Shown here: piece after piece, positions 1 through 10,943 of the stretch
Position numbering within the stretch: position 1 is the stretch's first letter
Layout of the letters: every line of letters begins with the position of its first letter
NCBI GenBank assembly: GCA_025642065.1
Contig: JAODUP010000026.1
Span: forward strand, 737,001-801,000
DNA from: Paralvinella palmiformis
Lineage: Eukaryota; Annelida; Polychaeta; Terebellida; Alvinellidae
Length of the DNA stretch: 64,000 nt
Reading direction: 5' to 3'
Position numbers and translations under genes: made by a program
Notes under the pieces: model-generated
The model's database searches: none
What the model saw: only the letters and a program-made list of their open reading frames with translations
What the model was told of the DNA's origin: nothing

Positions 1-138
1 TCTTCCTGATTCACAATGGTAAATGTCATATTGGCCACGTGATAGGAGACAATGGGATGATAACAATAAAAACCAATCCAGTAGATATGATAGAATCACT
101 GTAAACAAAAAACATAGTAATATAAATACGAATTTTTT

Positions 139-183
<45 letters not shown>

Positions 184-1077
184 CAAATTATATGATGCGT
201 AATTTTATTACTTGTAACGTCCTTCCTATTGCTATGTTAATATTTCACTACTTTGCTAATATTGGCCCACGAGTATATTTATATATCTTATCATTCCACG
301 CGTTTGATTGCGAGTACCTGGACGCGCGCCTACGAATGTTTTGATCGCCTAATCGAAGATAGAGCCTTGAGAAAGTAGAATATGTTGTGCGTTATCTATT
401 GGGTTAAATTATCAGATACATTCAAGTTTTTACCATCGCATTGAACATTACAAGTCACATGCTGTGAAATGGCCATACGGATATTATGACGTACTGACTG
501 ATTGCTTTTTTTTGATGATGATGATGATGATGATGATGGTGATGACGACGACGACGGTGGTGGTGGTGTCACATTGTTACTTTTGTGTCACATAAACATA
601 ATTAGTAGTACACACAGCTTGGGTTTTATAAGATAGCCACATTTCATTTTCTTTTATTCGACATAATTGCTCCCCACACGCCATGGAGTCCTACTAGGGG
701 ATGCACAAAGGCGCGGCAACCAGCAGTTGTGTATCAGGTACAAATGTGTTATGCCCTCCGGAAGATAATGTTACAATGGAGAACCGAATAGAAAAGTATC
801 ATTCACTCGATTACCGAAAGCAACGTCATTCTCTAGGGTTGACCCATTACCCACTGCCTTCTGGTATCAGAAGTCTGAAAACTAGGGTTAAATGTGACCA
901 CCAGATTGATCTGATCGGGCCTTAATTTCCTTCTAAGAGGGGAGGTGGCGGGGTTTTAACCGCTCAACTACCAGGATCCCATAATCCCCTCCTACAAATT
1001 GCCCCTTTTGGTCCACCTTAACGACATGCAGGGGATACAGCTTGCCTATTACCTGCCGCTATTGAACCTGACGACAC
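1..1077. other. No gene seen; microsatellites
   Basis: (AT)n at about 146-181 and a gat/gac/gtg triplet tract at 513-569. The 74-codon open frame at 701-925 has no recognisable motif and may be the decayed 5' end of the adjacent hAT copy. Confidence 0.5.
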
Positions 1078-2655
1078 TTAACCTAGTGAACTGGATGATG
1101 TCGAAGAGCTTCGAACTGTCATGCCAGAGGTGATTGAACAGCATGACATTGGACTTTTGAAGTTTGACAAGGATACTGGTAAAGCAATTCTGCCCGATTC
1201 GTTGAAAATAGAAATAACAAAGCTGGGTTCGAGGTATTTCCAGAACAGTGACGAGCTTTTTATGCCAACAAATAAACGCTCAATGAACAAAACTGGGTTC
1301 AAGATGAAATTACGAATTGATCGTGGTGAGGAAGTGACGCGATAATGGCTAGCCCATTCCCCTTCTAAAAAGTCTGCATTTTGTATCTGCGGTCTCCTCT
1401 ATTTCCGGTCAGACCATCAATCTTTATTGAAGCAAGAAAATGGATTCAACCAGTGGAAAGCAACTGAAAAGATTAGTGTTCAGGAAAATACTAAGAATCA
1501 TTGGGAGTGTTTCACACCATAGAAAGATATGGAAAGATATTTAACTGAAACAAGAGGAGTTATTGGCGCGGAACTTCAGTCAGAGATTGAGAAGAAAAAT
1601 CAGAAGTGGCGTGATATTTTGAAGATAATTCTTCACTGCTTAACATTGCTTACGACTCAGAACCTAGCCCTGAGAGGACATAGGGAGTCATGTTTGACTC
1701 GACTCCTAAGTGGAAGTTTATTTTGTTAGAGAGTCCTTCCTTAGTTGTATCCAGATAAGCCAGAAGGATGCTGATAGCTTCGTTGGAGACATCTTAAAAA
1801 AAGCTAGAGAAGGGGAAAATGGGGCTACAAGATTATCAGTGACAGTGCTATCATAATGTTCCTGTGATGGCTGGACCCAGAGGTGGTGTTAATTAAAAAA
1901 TAAATGAATAAAATAATTTGGCAGTGCTTGTGAATTCAACTTGGTGGACATACACGCAACCAAGCAGGATACAGGGGTTAAGTCAGAGTCCGAAACCAGG
2001 TGGAGTGCAAGGACAGAAGCAGCGAAACCCTCCAATAAGTGCCTTGAGGAGGTACTTCAAGTTCTCCAGGACATGATAGAGAATAAAAACGAGACAAGTG
2101 AAACAAGAAGTGACGCAATGCAGCTGTACAACCGCATGTTGAGTTACAATTTTCTGACTTTTCATCCGCATTGACCGTCAAGAAGGAAACAGTCGTCCGT
2201 CTTTACAGAGAAACGGATGAAAGGTTCGCTCGTTTGCACGACACTGACGCCAAGTTTCGGTTCCTTCTCGATGTCTAGGGACCGTGTTACGGCGTTGCCT
2301 CCGACAGTAACGACCTAAAGGAGAAGTGCGAAAATTTGGGCGAATTGTACAGCTCTGATGGATAGCAGCTATACGAAGAAATTTTGGATTGCATAATGTT
2401 TCTATCAACCTGAAAATATCAAGACCTAAAGAACTTCTCGAGTTTATTGTTCAGTATGGAGATGAAAGCGACTTCCCCAATCTTCGCATTACTATTCAGA
2501 TCATGCTAACCATCGCAGTTTCCATCGCCAGCTGTGAGAGACCATTTGACGAGTTAAAACTAATATTTTCGTATTGGAGAGCCTCCATGGGTCAAGACAG
2601 ACCAGATCTGTTGTCTTTCTCTGCTGGTTGTAGAAAGAGAAGAAACTGAGGAAAA
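1078..2655 (+). pseudogene. hAT transposase pseudogene, ZMYM1-like
   Basis: Broken pieces in several frames match the order of ZMYM1-type hAT proteins. First a zinc-finger-type region (VIEQHDIGLLKFDKDTGKA, then WLAHSPSKKSAFCICGLLYF and NGFNQWKATEK around 1345-1470). Then the helical part with WRDILKIILHCLTLLTTQNLALRGHRE (1529-1700), and an ETRWSARTEAAK piece (about 1990). Last comes the C-terminal dimerisation region FPNLRITIQIMLTIAVSIAS followed by CERPFDELKLI (2389-2600). Stops and frameshifts separate them, so the copy is inactive. No terminal inverted repeats were identified. Confidence 0.75.
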
Positions 2656-3051
2656 AACTGACTTTGAACCACATCATAGACCAATTTGGATCAGTGAAAG
2701 CAATGAAGGTGTAACTTTAATTTGTTAATTAAAGGATTAACATAGGTGCTATTTCCCGTAGACACGCCACTGCTAACAATGTTAATAGAAGTGATGAAGT
2801 CCAAATAAAAATCGGAATAAATCATGCATTCAAATTAAAAACATTAACTTTGGTGCAATGATTATGACAACTACCGAACATATTTAATCGAATCCAAATG
2901 CAATGTTATCGTAATCGATTACACTGTAAATGTAATCGTAATTATCGATTACTATCATGATTGCACAAGGCTTTTGATTTTTTATCATGTTAAATCATGC
3001 CAGAGATATGGTTTCGTATGTAAAGCAAAAGATAACAATATAGAACTGATT
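2656..3051. other. Intergenic; TAATCGATTAC-type repeat
   Basis: Around 2900-2965 are several gtaatcgattac palindromic words, also seen at 8320-8410. Probably a shared decayed DNA-transposon end; otherwise nothing. Confidence 0.4.
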
Positions 3052-3060
3052 TACCCATTG

Positions 3061-3408
3061 TTTGTTTGTTTGGTTGTTCGGGGGAATCCCCAGGCTGTCG
3101 CTTATTCGGCACAGCTTCTATGTTGGAGTGGTTGAGAAAGCTCCTCCCCCACCACTAACAGGGGAGCAGTACGGAAAGATGTAGGCGAAATACCCTGAGG
3201 ATGGTCACTGCCAGAGTGTTTTACGTCCCCCTTTATTTTAAATAATTCAGTAGAAACGGCAGCGCCATTTAACGTGGTCAGCCACCCACGATGTTGTGAG
3301 CCGAGAAATTAATCTCTGGAAAAGTTTCGACCTCTTGCGGGGTTCGAACCTGTGACCGTTGGCACCAAGTGCCGGGTGCTTAACCGCTAGGCCACCGGAG
3401 CTCACTAT
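3061..3408 (-). mobile_element. SINE family B (tRNA head), reverse copy
   Basis: About 348 bp. The minus strand begins ATAGTGAGCTCCGG, with a polymerase III A box (tggcctagcggttaagc) and B box (ggttcgaacccc), and runs to cagcctggggattcccc. Imperfect target duplication: tacccattg at 3052-3060 and tacccactg at 3409-3417. It matches the copy at 36.4-36.8 kb over its whole length. Confidence 0.85.
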
Positions 3409-4344
3409 TACCCACTGACAGACTGCTGTCATATTTATACACATGATGATTTGCCAGTGTATTGATTCTATGAACATGAAAGGAAAATGTGTTGAAACAC
3501 TGCTTCAGATGTTGCCGCTATTATAAGTCATATAAACAGGCTAGTGGTGTTTTCACACGGTTAAGCCGAAGCTAGTCGCATAGCCAGCAATCGTTCTTTG
3601 TGACACTGACCTTTTAACTCCAGCTGCAAATGATCGTGATTGGCCAGCAGTTGGATTGCAAACAGCCAATTAAATTAGCGCATGTGATAGTGAACATAAA
3701 CAAGGCTACATCTTGGCCCCCGATGGACATACAGGGTGACAAACGTGGGCATTACACGAAGATCAAAGGACGAAGTACAGAGTTGGGAGGTGGTTGAGTT
3801 ATAGAAGAAAAATACAATGTTAAAGCATAGCAAAAATTTAAGACTATGAAAAAGTGGTCCATTTACAGAGGTGGTCAAGTTACAGAGGTGGGCGCAGTTG
3901 AGGGATTTGACCATATTCTAATTATCCTATATATTATAGAGACCTTGCCTGGCTGTAGTCACGCTACACATACATTTCGTTACTAAATATACATTTCCAA
4001 AATATTAAAACAGTTCCATTGATATTGTTTGCACTAATCTCAGTTTGCACTAATCTTAGTTATCTCTATAAATACCTGTGCATTCATTGCAAATGCATTA
4101 CTTGCTCCTTTGTTATATAGTGAATATTAATCTTGGAAATATTAAAACAAATTAACATCGTACATTCCGTACAATGGCATCAACGTCTTGTACATTTTCA
4201 TTTTAAGAGATACCAGAACATGCATCTGGTTCCTACAAAGCAGCATATAAACATTGTAACATGTTTATTTCGGTATTATACATGTAACTGAGTAACTATT
4301 GATGAAGAATCACATACATGTTTGTGCTATATACATTGTAATCA

Positions 4345-4422
4345 TGATTACTGTTATGTTTAGGTGCACATACACAAAAGCACAATGGTCATCTTAGAAC
4401 GGTGAACCAGAACTGTTTATTC
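4345..4422 (-). repeat. 78-bp interspersed repeat, copy 1
   Basis: Nearly identical to 8157-8232: both contain ttaggtgcacat, caaaagcacaatggtcat and cttagaa, ending aactgtttattctca. On the minus strand it begins TGAGAATAAACAG and abuts the integrase scrap, so an LTR origin is possible. Confidence 0.6.
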
Positions 4423-4428
4423 TCAGTG

Positions 4429-4489
4429 GGTAATACCTCTAACCACTTGGAGTAACTGTCAACCACCAGAAGATAGTTTGTTCCCTTTT
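4429..4489 (-). mobile_element. Ty3/Gypsy-like integrase fragment
   Basis: Minus-strand translation gives NYLLVVDSYSKWLEVLP, the conserved core-strand motif of Gypsy-type integrases. Only about 20 codons are intact. Directly beyond it (4345-4422) is a 78-bp segment repeated at 8157-8232 that may be long terminal repeat debris. Confidence 0.6.
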
Positions 4490-4749
4490 ATTCAGCAAGA
4501 GACCTAATCAAATCAATAACATCCAGTATGTTTGGGCATCGATTCCTGTATAGACTATTGATGGTCTTCCAGGTCATGGAATGAGGCTTGTGGCTGCCAG
4601 GAAGAAATAAAAGTACATGTATACACAAGTATCTGATTATATAATAATTGAGATGATCTATGCATTAGTTAAATTCTCACAGACATTACCGGAGACTTTT
4701 ATAAACTTTCAATTGCCTTGGTCAATCCTGCCGTTTATTTTGAACTCTT

Positions 4750-6202
4750 ATGATAAAACTTGTACAAGCTAAGCAAGATATTGTGTATTTTTGTGAACAG
4801 CGTTCCGGGAATCATAGCCTCCTTGAATGCTAGTTCGACACGATGAGACATGCACTGAATCATGACAATCGACTCATTTACTTTCGGAATAGGGCAATGA
4901 GACCGTTCTTCACCCTAGTTTGGTACTTGCTCTATCTCCAGCGAATGACACCATTTTCAGAAGAAAACCTTCTCGCGTCATTTTCGAGAATTTCAGTGCT
5001 CTCATAATAGCATTAAAGATACCTTAAAAATACTCAAAATCGACGAGACCCAGAAAGAAGCAGTGCACCTCGCCTTTGATGCAAAAACGGACGTAGACAA
5101 TCTGGTTCTCAACTAATGACATGTTTGTTAATCCATCTGACATAATAGTGATGAACTTGGCTGTATGCAACAACCCTTCGATGTCATTGGCTCGAACTAC
5201 TTCAGAAATGGCCACCGTGAATTCCTTACAGCTCTTGGAATTCCTATAAGTACAACCAATATCTAGCCCTTTCTTTTCATCTGCCTCACATAGCCGTTCA
5301 TAATCTGTCACTGATCTCAATTTCTTTGCTATGCTGTGAGCATTGATGAATAGCTTGCTCAGGCGATCAAATTATTTTAAGTTCATCTGCTGTAAAGCTC
5401 TCTCTACTTGATTTTCACCCGGTTTGGCATTTCAATTTTTCTAAATCTCTGTAGCTAACTTGTGACCATCGCTAATTTGATGAGTGCACAGCCCGTCATG
5501 TCTTAGATTCCGACTCCATATAACAAATGATCCATTTCGGTACTTCTTGTACTTGTCATGTTGCTCCTCTTTAACAAGAGGTTCACAACCTGCATCAACA
5601 AAAATAAATAAAGTCACAATATACTTGAGATATGGGAGATAGGAACTATGGCCCTATTTCCACCAAGCATTTTAATTTCCACACTTGAAATGATTATAAG
5701 TAAGCTTACATCTTATGTGTATTTAATAGTTGAATTAGATTTTAGTATCATAATAGTTTGCCCTTGACCGGACATTTCACACCTCATATGAAATAAATAA
5801 AACCCTGAAATGTGTTAGCCAGTTCCTAATGCCTAATCAGTTCTGCCCCATCTAATAAAATAATGAGATCATTTCAGGTGTAGTTCGGTGGATGTCATCT
5901 ATTTTAGGAAAGACTGAATGCTGTTTATTATGAATCAATAATATTGGTAGATCTGAATCATTTAGGCTTACCTCTTCAGTGTCACTGACCACCAGCCAGG
6001 GATATTCAGCTTTCCACGAAGGAACTATTTTTCTTCTTATTTTGGTGGCATCATATACTTTATTTGTTACTATGGGGTCAGTTATTTCCTTCTTTTCGGG
6101 GGGGGGGGGGTTCAATCCACAAATAACGATATAACATGATGTTGCCGATAGTGCCACGTCTGTGAAAGAATTGCTGGTTGGTTGAAAGAGGGGAGATTCC
6201 AC
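4750..6202 (-). pseudogene. hAT-like transposase-derived pseudogene, ZNF862/KIAA0543-like
   Basis: On the minus strand, 6202-5852 encodes a start with VPSWKAEYPWLVV, the N-terminal zinc-finger-type motif of this family, interrupted by a run of ten or more G. Further on (5320-5024) comes VTDYERLCEADEKKGLDIG, then FITIMSDGLTNMSLVENQI and VYVRFCIKGEVHCFF, the typical 'sDGsTD..E.e.vYvr' catalytic-core start of these hAT relatives. Stops lie between the pieces. Confidence 0.65.
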
Positions 6203-6540
6203 TGATATTGGCCAATCACTACCGTCGTACCAATGCTTCAGCCGTTAACAAGAGCACGTGTAAAACATAAACATAACGATTTCCGTGCACACGTGATGAG
6301 ATTCAAGTTCACTTCCGTCTACGTATGCAGCAAATAACATGTTGAAAATAACAAATACAAATCTGGGTTTGTTCATTGAATAAATATTTATTTTATTTTA
6401 TATTTTAACCGTTTTAATTGCCGTGTGAAACGTAGAATAGGTTGAATATCAGCCGGACTACCGACCCGGCCACTATAGAAAGATGTGCGACCGGGTCAAG
6501 AAGTGTCGTCCCCGGGCACCGGGGCCGACTCTGCCCAATA

Positions 6541-7150
6541 CTGTTAATCTCACAAATATCATAAATAATGTCAAAATGTGTAAACGATCATCCACATATT
6601 AAATAATTCAGTTCAAAGTGCTGATCAATCGATTTTTAATGGCCTGTGGGCGCAGCCATTTTGACGCTAGACAGTGACCGGAAGCTCCTGAATGCTGATG
6701 TAACTTCAGCGTATCCGGTTGACCTGATGTCTGTAGAGCCCGTACAATAGCTAGCATGTAAACAAATGTGAGCAAAGAATTATTCCAGAACATAACGGCA
6801 TTATCTTGTTAAAATGCCGTCATGACTGATATATCAATTTGAGCCAGAAGGAGCCTTACAAGAGGGAGATGATTCAAATTGGCTCAGATATTAACGCTCA
6901 AGCGAAATTATAATCCGCGTCAGTATAGAGAGCGACTGTGTGACGTCAGAACATTTCAGTTTTCTCATTCCCGCCTTCGAATCTGGCTTCCGGTGCAGCC
7001 GTAATGGCGGCCTTCTAGTAGTTTGGATTATTTCCCTATATCTATCATATCAGGTACATTTCGTGATTATTATTGTGGAATTTTTGGTTACTGTTCTAAG
7101 CATTACATATTAAAAAATATCTCTGTTATTCTGTGTCGGTGTGTCATGAA
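6541..7150 (+). mobile_element. MITE family M1, long copy
   Basis: Shares long stretches with the copy at 12.8-13.3 kb, for example cacaaatatcataaataatg, agttcaaagtgctgat, ttaatggcctgtggg, ccttacaagagg and gtggaatttttggttactgt. It carries an extra GC-richer internal block around 6900-7030 with a tgacgtca-like site. Its ends have decayed. Confidence 0.6.
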
Positions 7151-9847
7151 TAAGAGATGGCGGAGCTACCGCGCGCGTGAGTGTAAAATGATGTGTATGT
7201 GGTGTAAAAAATAATCTAATCATGTGTATGGTTATGCATTAAGTAAATCCAATAAAATTTTTGCAATGGTTAAATTACAACTGTGAACAACTGCGTTGAC
7301 ATTCTAAATTAATCCACGAGATATTTTTTTCTAAACTACATCATTTCACGCACTTCTTTGAGTTTGTTGTCATACGTACGTCAATGACTCTTATCCAATG
7401 TCTTTTATTGACTGCCGTTAACAGGTCACCCATATAGAAATACGATAATATCGGTTAAGGCCGATTAATTGATGCCAATCAACGTTTTTTTTCCCAACTC
7501 TTTGGGAGTCTTCTGAAGTAAATAAATCACTTGGCACATGAAAACTAAACAGATTCTTTGGCACAGAATCAGTAGCCTTAAAATACTTACACTAAATATG
7601 AGAAACACGCCATAGGTTAATTTAACAAAAATAACATAATAACAGAATATGTCGAATGAGTAACTTCAGTGTTACTATGGGTGGGTGAATTAAGTGACGG
7701 TTTTACACATTAAATTATCCGACAAAGTATATTTATGACCAAAAGGCATTTTAACAATCACTGGCACCAATCCGCTTTAAAACATTGAAAAAAATATGTA
7801 CATTTTCTCAAAATTTTGGAAATAAAAATAAAAGCCTATACCTACCTACCCATTTTTCAGAAAAAAAACCTATGGGAAACAAGATATTTATTTTATGGTG
7901 TCTAATTAATTAAACAATTAAAAACCGTAGCGTCCGATTGTCACTGTGATCTGTGATATATGCGTTTTTCCGGCGTCTCGTAGGCCTATTGACGAAATTC
8001 CTGGAAATATCCCAACACGCATAGTGGCAACAAGTTGTCGCCTTTCAGCCAAATCCGGACACGGATTATAAACACTGCGTAACTTGATAAATACTGAGTT
8101 CCTATGACTTCATGCATCACAAAAGATGACAAATCCCAACTAATCATCGCCAAATGTTATGTTTAGGTGCACATATACAAAAGCACAATGGTCATCTTAG
8201 AAGGGTGCAACAGAACTGTTTATTCTCAAGATACATAGACTGATGTATACACTCATGGCAGTCGGCCGCTATAACATATAATTGTTTATAAATAACATAT
8301 ATTACAATTATTTTACAATGTAATCGTAAACATTCAGAATGAATGTAATCGTAATATCATAGTTACTAAGTTAGTATTCTCAACTATAATTGTAATCGAT
8401 TACTTTAATTAGTCCTATAATCGCCCCAACCCTTATATGAGGTAATAAATGCAGTTATTGTTGTTGTTTTTAATGTCGGAGTTAGGCTATGTTACATACC
8501 TTCACGCGAACAAACATAGATGCAGCCATAAAACAGTACAATTTAGTATCAGAGGGGTACGAGTTGTCTTTTTTTTTAGTACGGAATGGCTAGTGTACGA
8601 GTTATCTAGAATGCCCAAGGAACTAGTTAATTATTTGACAGTTATTGGGTCAGCTATATTCTTGCGACGAGTTTTCTTTCGTATCCAAAAGAGAAAAGGG
8701 AGATACTTAATTTTCATATAATGCATAAATTTAGCAAACAATATATCTATTATACAATAGTAATTAACGTAAATTAATATCCTGATGAGATTGACCGTAC
8801 TATATTATTGCTGAAGGAGGTAAAAAGGCAGAAATTCCCAATTGGTATTTCCGCCGGTTTCTAAAGATAAGGAAAGGATCGCTCGATTAACTGACAGTGA
8901 CACGCATAATTCGTGTGTCAGACACTGAAGACTATGGAAAAGGAAAACAAAGTAACACCAGATAAACAGATTGTCAAATGGGTTTAAATACATCTAGACT
9001 CTAAATTCTAGTCATCTGTTCTATGCAATATCGAATTTGGTGAATACAGAATAGTCTAGACTAGAATCTACGTCTTCTAAATTTAAAACATCACTGAATG
9101 CCAATTTAGAAAGGATTCATTAACAAAGAAGTTATCTCAGAGGCGCCTAGGTGACTTTTGGAAAAGAGATACGCAAGGTAAACAACTGTAATCTACCTAT
9201 ATTCAGTATGTTAGATGGGTATACGTATTCGTAGACTTCGGCCCTATGAAATAAAGGATACTTCGACCCCCGTCAAATAAATGAGATCTGGTTACACTGC
9301 ATGACTGCAGGGCCGGAAACATCGGTAGCCCGATTCCCCCTCCACCCCCGGGACGTGTGGATTTTGTCTTCGGGCTAGTGAGTAGTCTAAAACTAGCCCG
9401 ACCGGGCAAGATAAGCGATCGTGACGTCTTAAGTTCATTTTCCGTAGAATGATTTTCTGCTGTTTTGGGGCTCTTTGCGGTGTAAAAAGGTATCATAATT
9501 TAAAACATCTGCCCCGATACCTCACCGACTGTCGCTAAATTACTAGTACTGTTCCCGGTTGTAGGCTGGTTTTTGCTGAAGGAATTCTATGTAGTTTTTG
9601 GTAACTTAATTTCTTCCTTGATCCTCTGTGTATGAATTATTACTATCTTTGTTTGTTATTTTGTGCTTTATTTTATATATAAACAACAGTTATCACCTCA
9701 ATAGCCAAAAGAAGAAAATTCCTGGCCAGATTGTGGACATCACCAATAATTTATTACTGGATGAACTATGAACTGTTGATTATTATATACTTGTTTTGTG
9801 TTAGGGTGTGGCTCAATAAAACCACATACACATAATTAGTGTCTTTA
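7151..9847. other. No gene seen
   Basis: AT-rich intergenic DNA apart from the 78-bp repeat at 8157-8232 and gtaatcgattac words near 8320-8410. A GC-rich patch with ggccggaaacatcggtagcc and gggctagtg...ctagcccgaccggg (9300-9410) looks like a small hairpin-type repeat. Open frames here have no known motif. Confidence 0.45.
8157..8232 (-). repeat. 78-bp interspersed repeat, copy 2
   Basis: Second copy of the segment at 4345-4422 with only a few changes (for example gggtgcaacag against cggtgaaccag). Flanks differ from copy 1 on both sides, which suggests dispersal rather than a local duplication. Confidence 0.6.
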
Positions 9848-10010
9848 TTGCCTCCATGGTCTAATTCAAGTAATTAGTAGGGCATCTGAGCTCAAATCTC
9901 GCTGTGGGCTTAGCTGATTTTCTTCTTTGACTTCGCTTTATTACCTTTGGAGGTCACTCCCCCATTTAGCCTAGCATGTGCACAAAAGTGGCCATAAAAC
10001 ATCAATCATA
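9848..10010 (+). mobile_element. SINE family A, diverged copy
   Basis: Shares gcctccatggtctaa, the B-box-like gagctcaaatctcg and the core acctttggaggtcac, cccatttagcctagc and cacaaaagtggccataaaac with the other family A copies. Upstream of the PARP14-like gene. Confidence 0.7.
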
Positions 10011-10594
10011 CACAAACTTATGATCTAGTGCTCTCCATTGATTTCAGTACAAATATATTTTCTGCCCCTGAATGAGCTGTGCTGTGATTGATGTAGACCT
10101 ATATATATTGCACTATATTGAACACATAACAAGTGAAATAAGTGTCTGTTTAAGATATATGTGTGTGTGTGTAACTTCTACCATGGTTAGCAGTTTTTTG
10201 TAGGTAAATAAACTGATGAACACTAGTGAGGAAAACCTTTTTGAAGTTTATTATTAAAAGCATTAATGTAATGTTGAGTTGACTAGGACCACACACACCG
10301 ACACACACATGCATGCACCACACATTCATTTATATACATAAAAATACTTTCATATAACTGTTAGTGACATTTCTTGTAAATACTTTACAAAGAAACTTAA
10401 TTTAAAATTTACACCACTCAGACAATGACTTTTGGTCAACATAACAATTGATGATAGTTGGCATTGTGTGACGGGGTGTCAATATTAAGAAGTGTGGATT
10501 TAAATGGATTTCTTTTGCCACATGGACAATGAAGGTAGTGATTTCAGCATCATAACTTTTTATACAGAATTTGAAGAATAATCTTTTATGGATT

Positions 10595-10640
10595 AAATAT
10601 TTTTGTAGGAAACTTCAATTCAAAATTTATCAATTCCAAT
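10595..10640 (+). repeat. R1 repeat fragment
   Basis: attaaatatttttgtaggaa and caattcaaaatttatcaatt match the middle of R1; a short remnant just upstream of PARP14-like exon 1. Confidence 0.4.
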
Positions 10641-10706
10641 TACTTTTAAAAAAATAATCAATGTATGTGTGTGTATGTATATATATATAATTTTTTCTTC
10701 TTTCAG

Positions 10707-10943
10707 AAATGGATACTACTCGTGGCTTTCACACAAATACTTCCTTGACATCTGATCCACATATTAGACCAGTAGGACCATTAACACATGTGGGCAGAGG
10801 AAGGGGAGCCAATTCGGTTTTGTTCGAATCAATGCCTGGTTGCAAAATTGATGCACGCCGTCCAAGTGAAGAAACTACTGTAGGGGTATGTTCCTCCATC
10901 AATCAGCAGCCGTCAGCTGAAAGAGAAGAATCAAGAAAAGAAG
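10707..10943 (+). CDS. PARP14-like: PARP14-like exon 1: disordered N-terminus
   Basis: The exon begins right after a good acceptor (tttcttctttcag) with 'aa' and then ATG at 10709, and ends AAG|gtcagc in phase 1. It encodes 78 residues starting MDTTRGFHTNTS, low in hydrophobics and rich in Ser, Thr, Gly and Arg, so probably disordered. Because an acceptor precedes the ATG, at least one exon lies upstream. The two bases before the ATG would also fit a phase-1 coding join, so this ATG may not be the true start. Confidence 0.75.

Noticed and set aside
9203..9496. 97-codon minus-strand frame with a run of Gly
   Set aside because: Gly run comes from a C-rich tract; no family match; probably repeat DNA.
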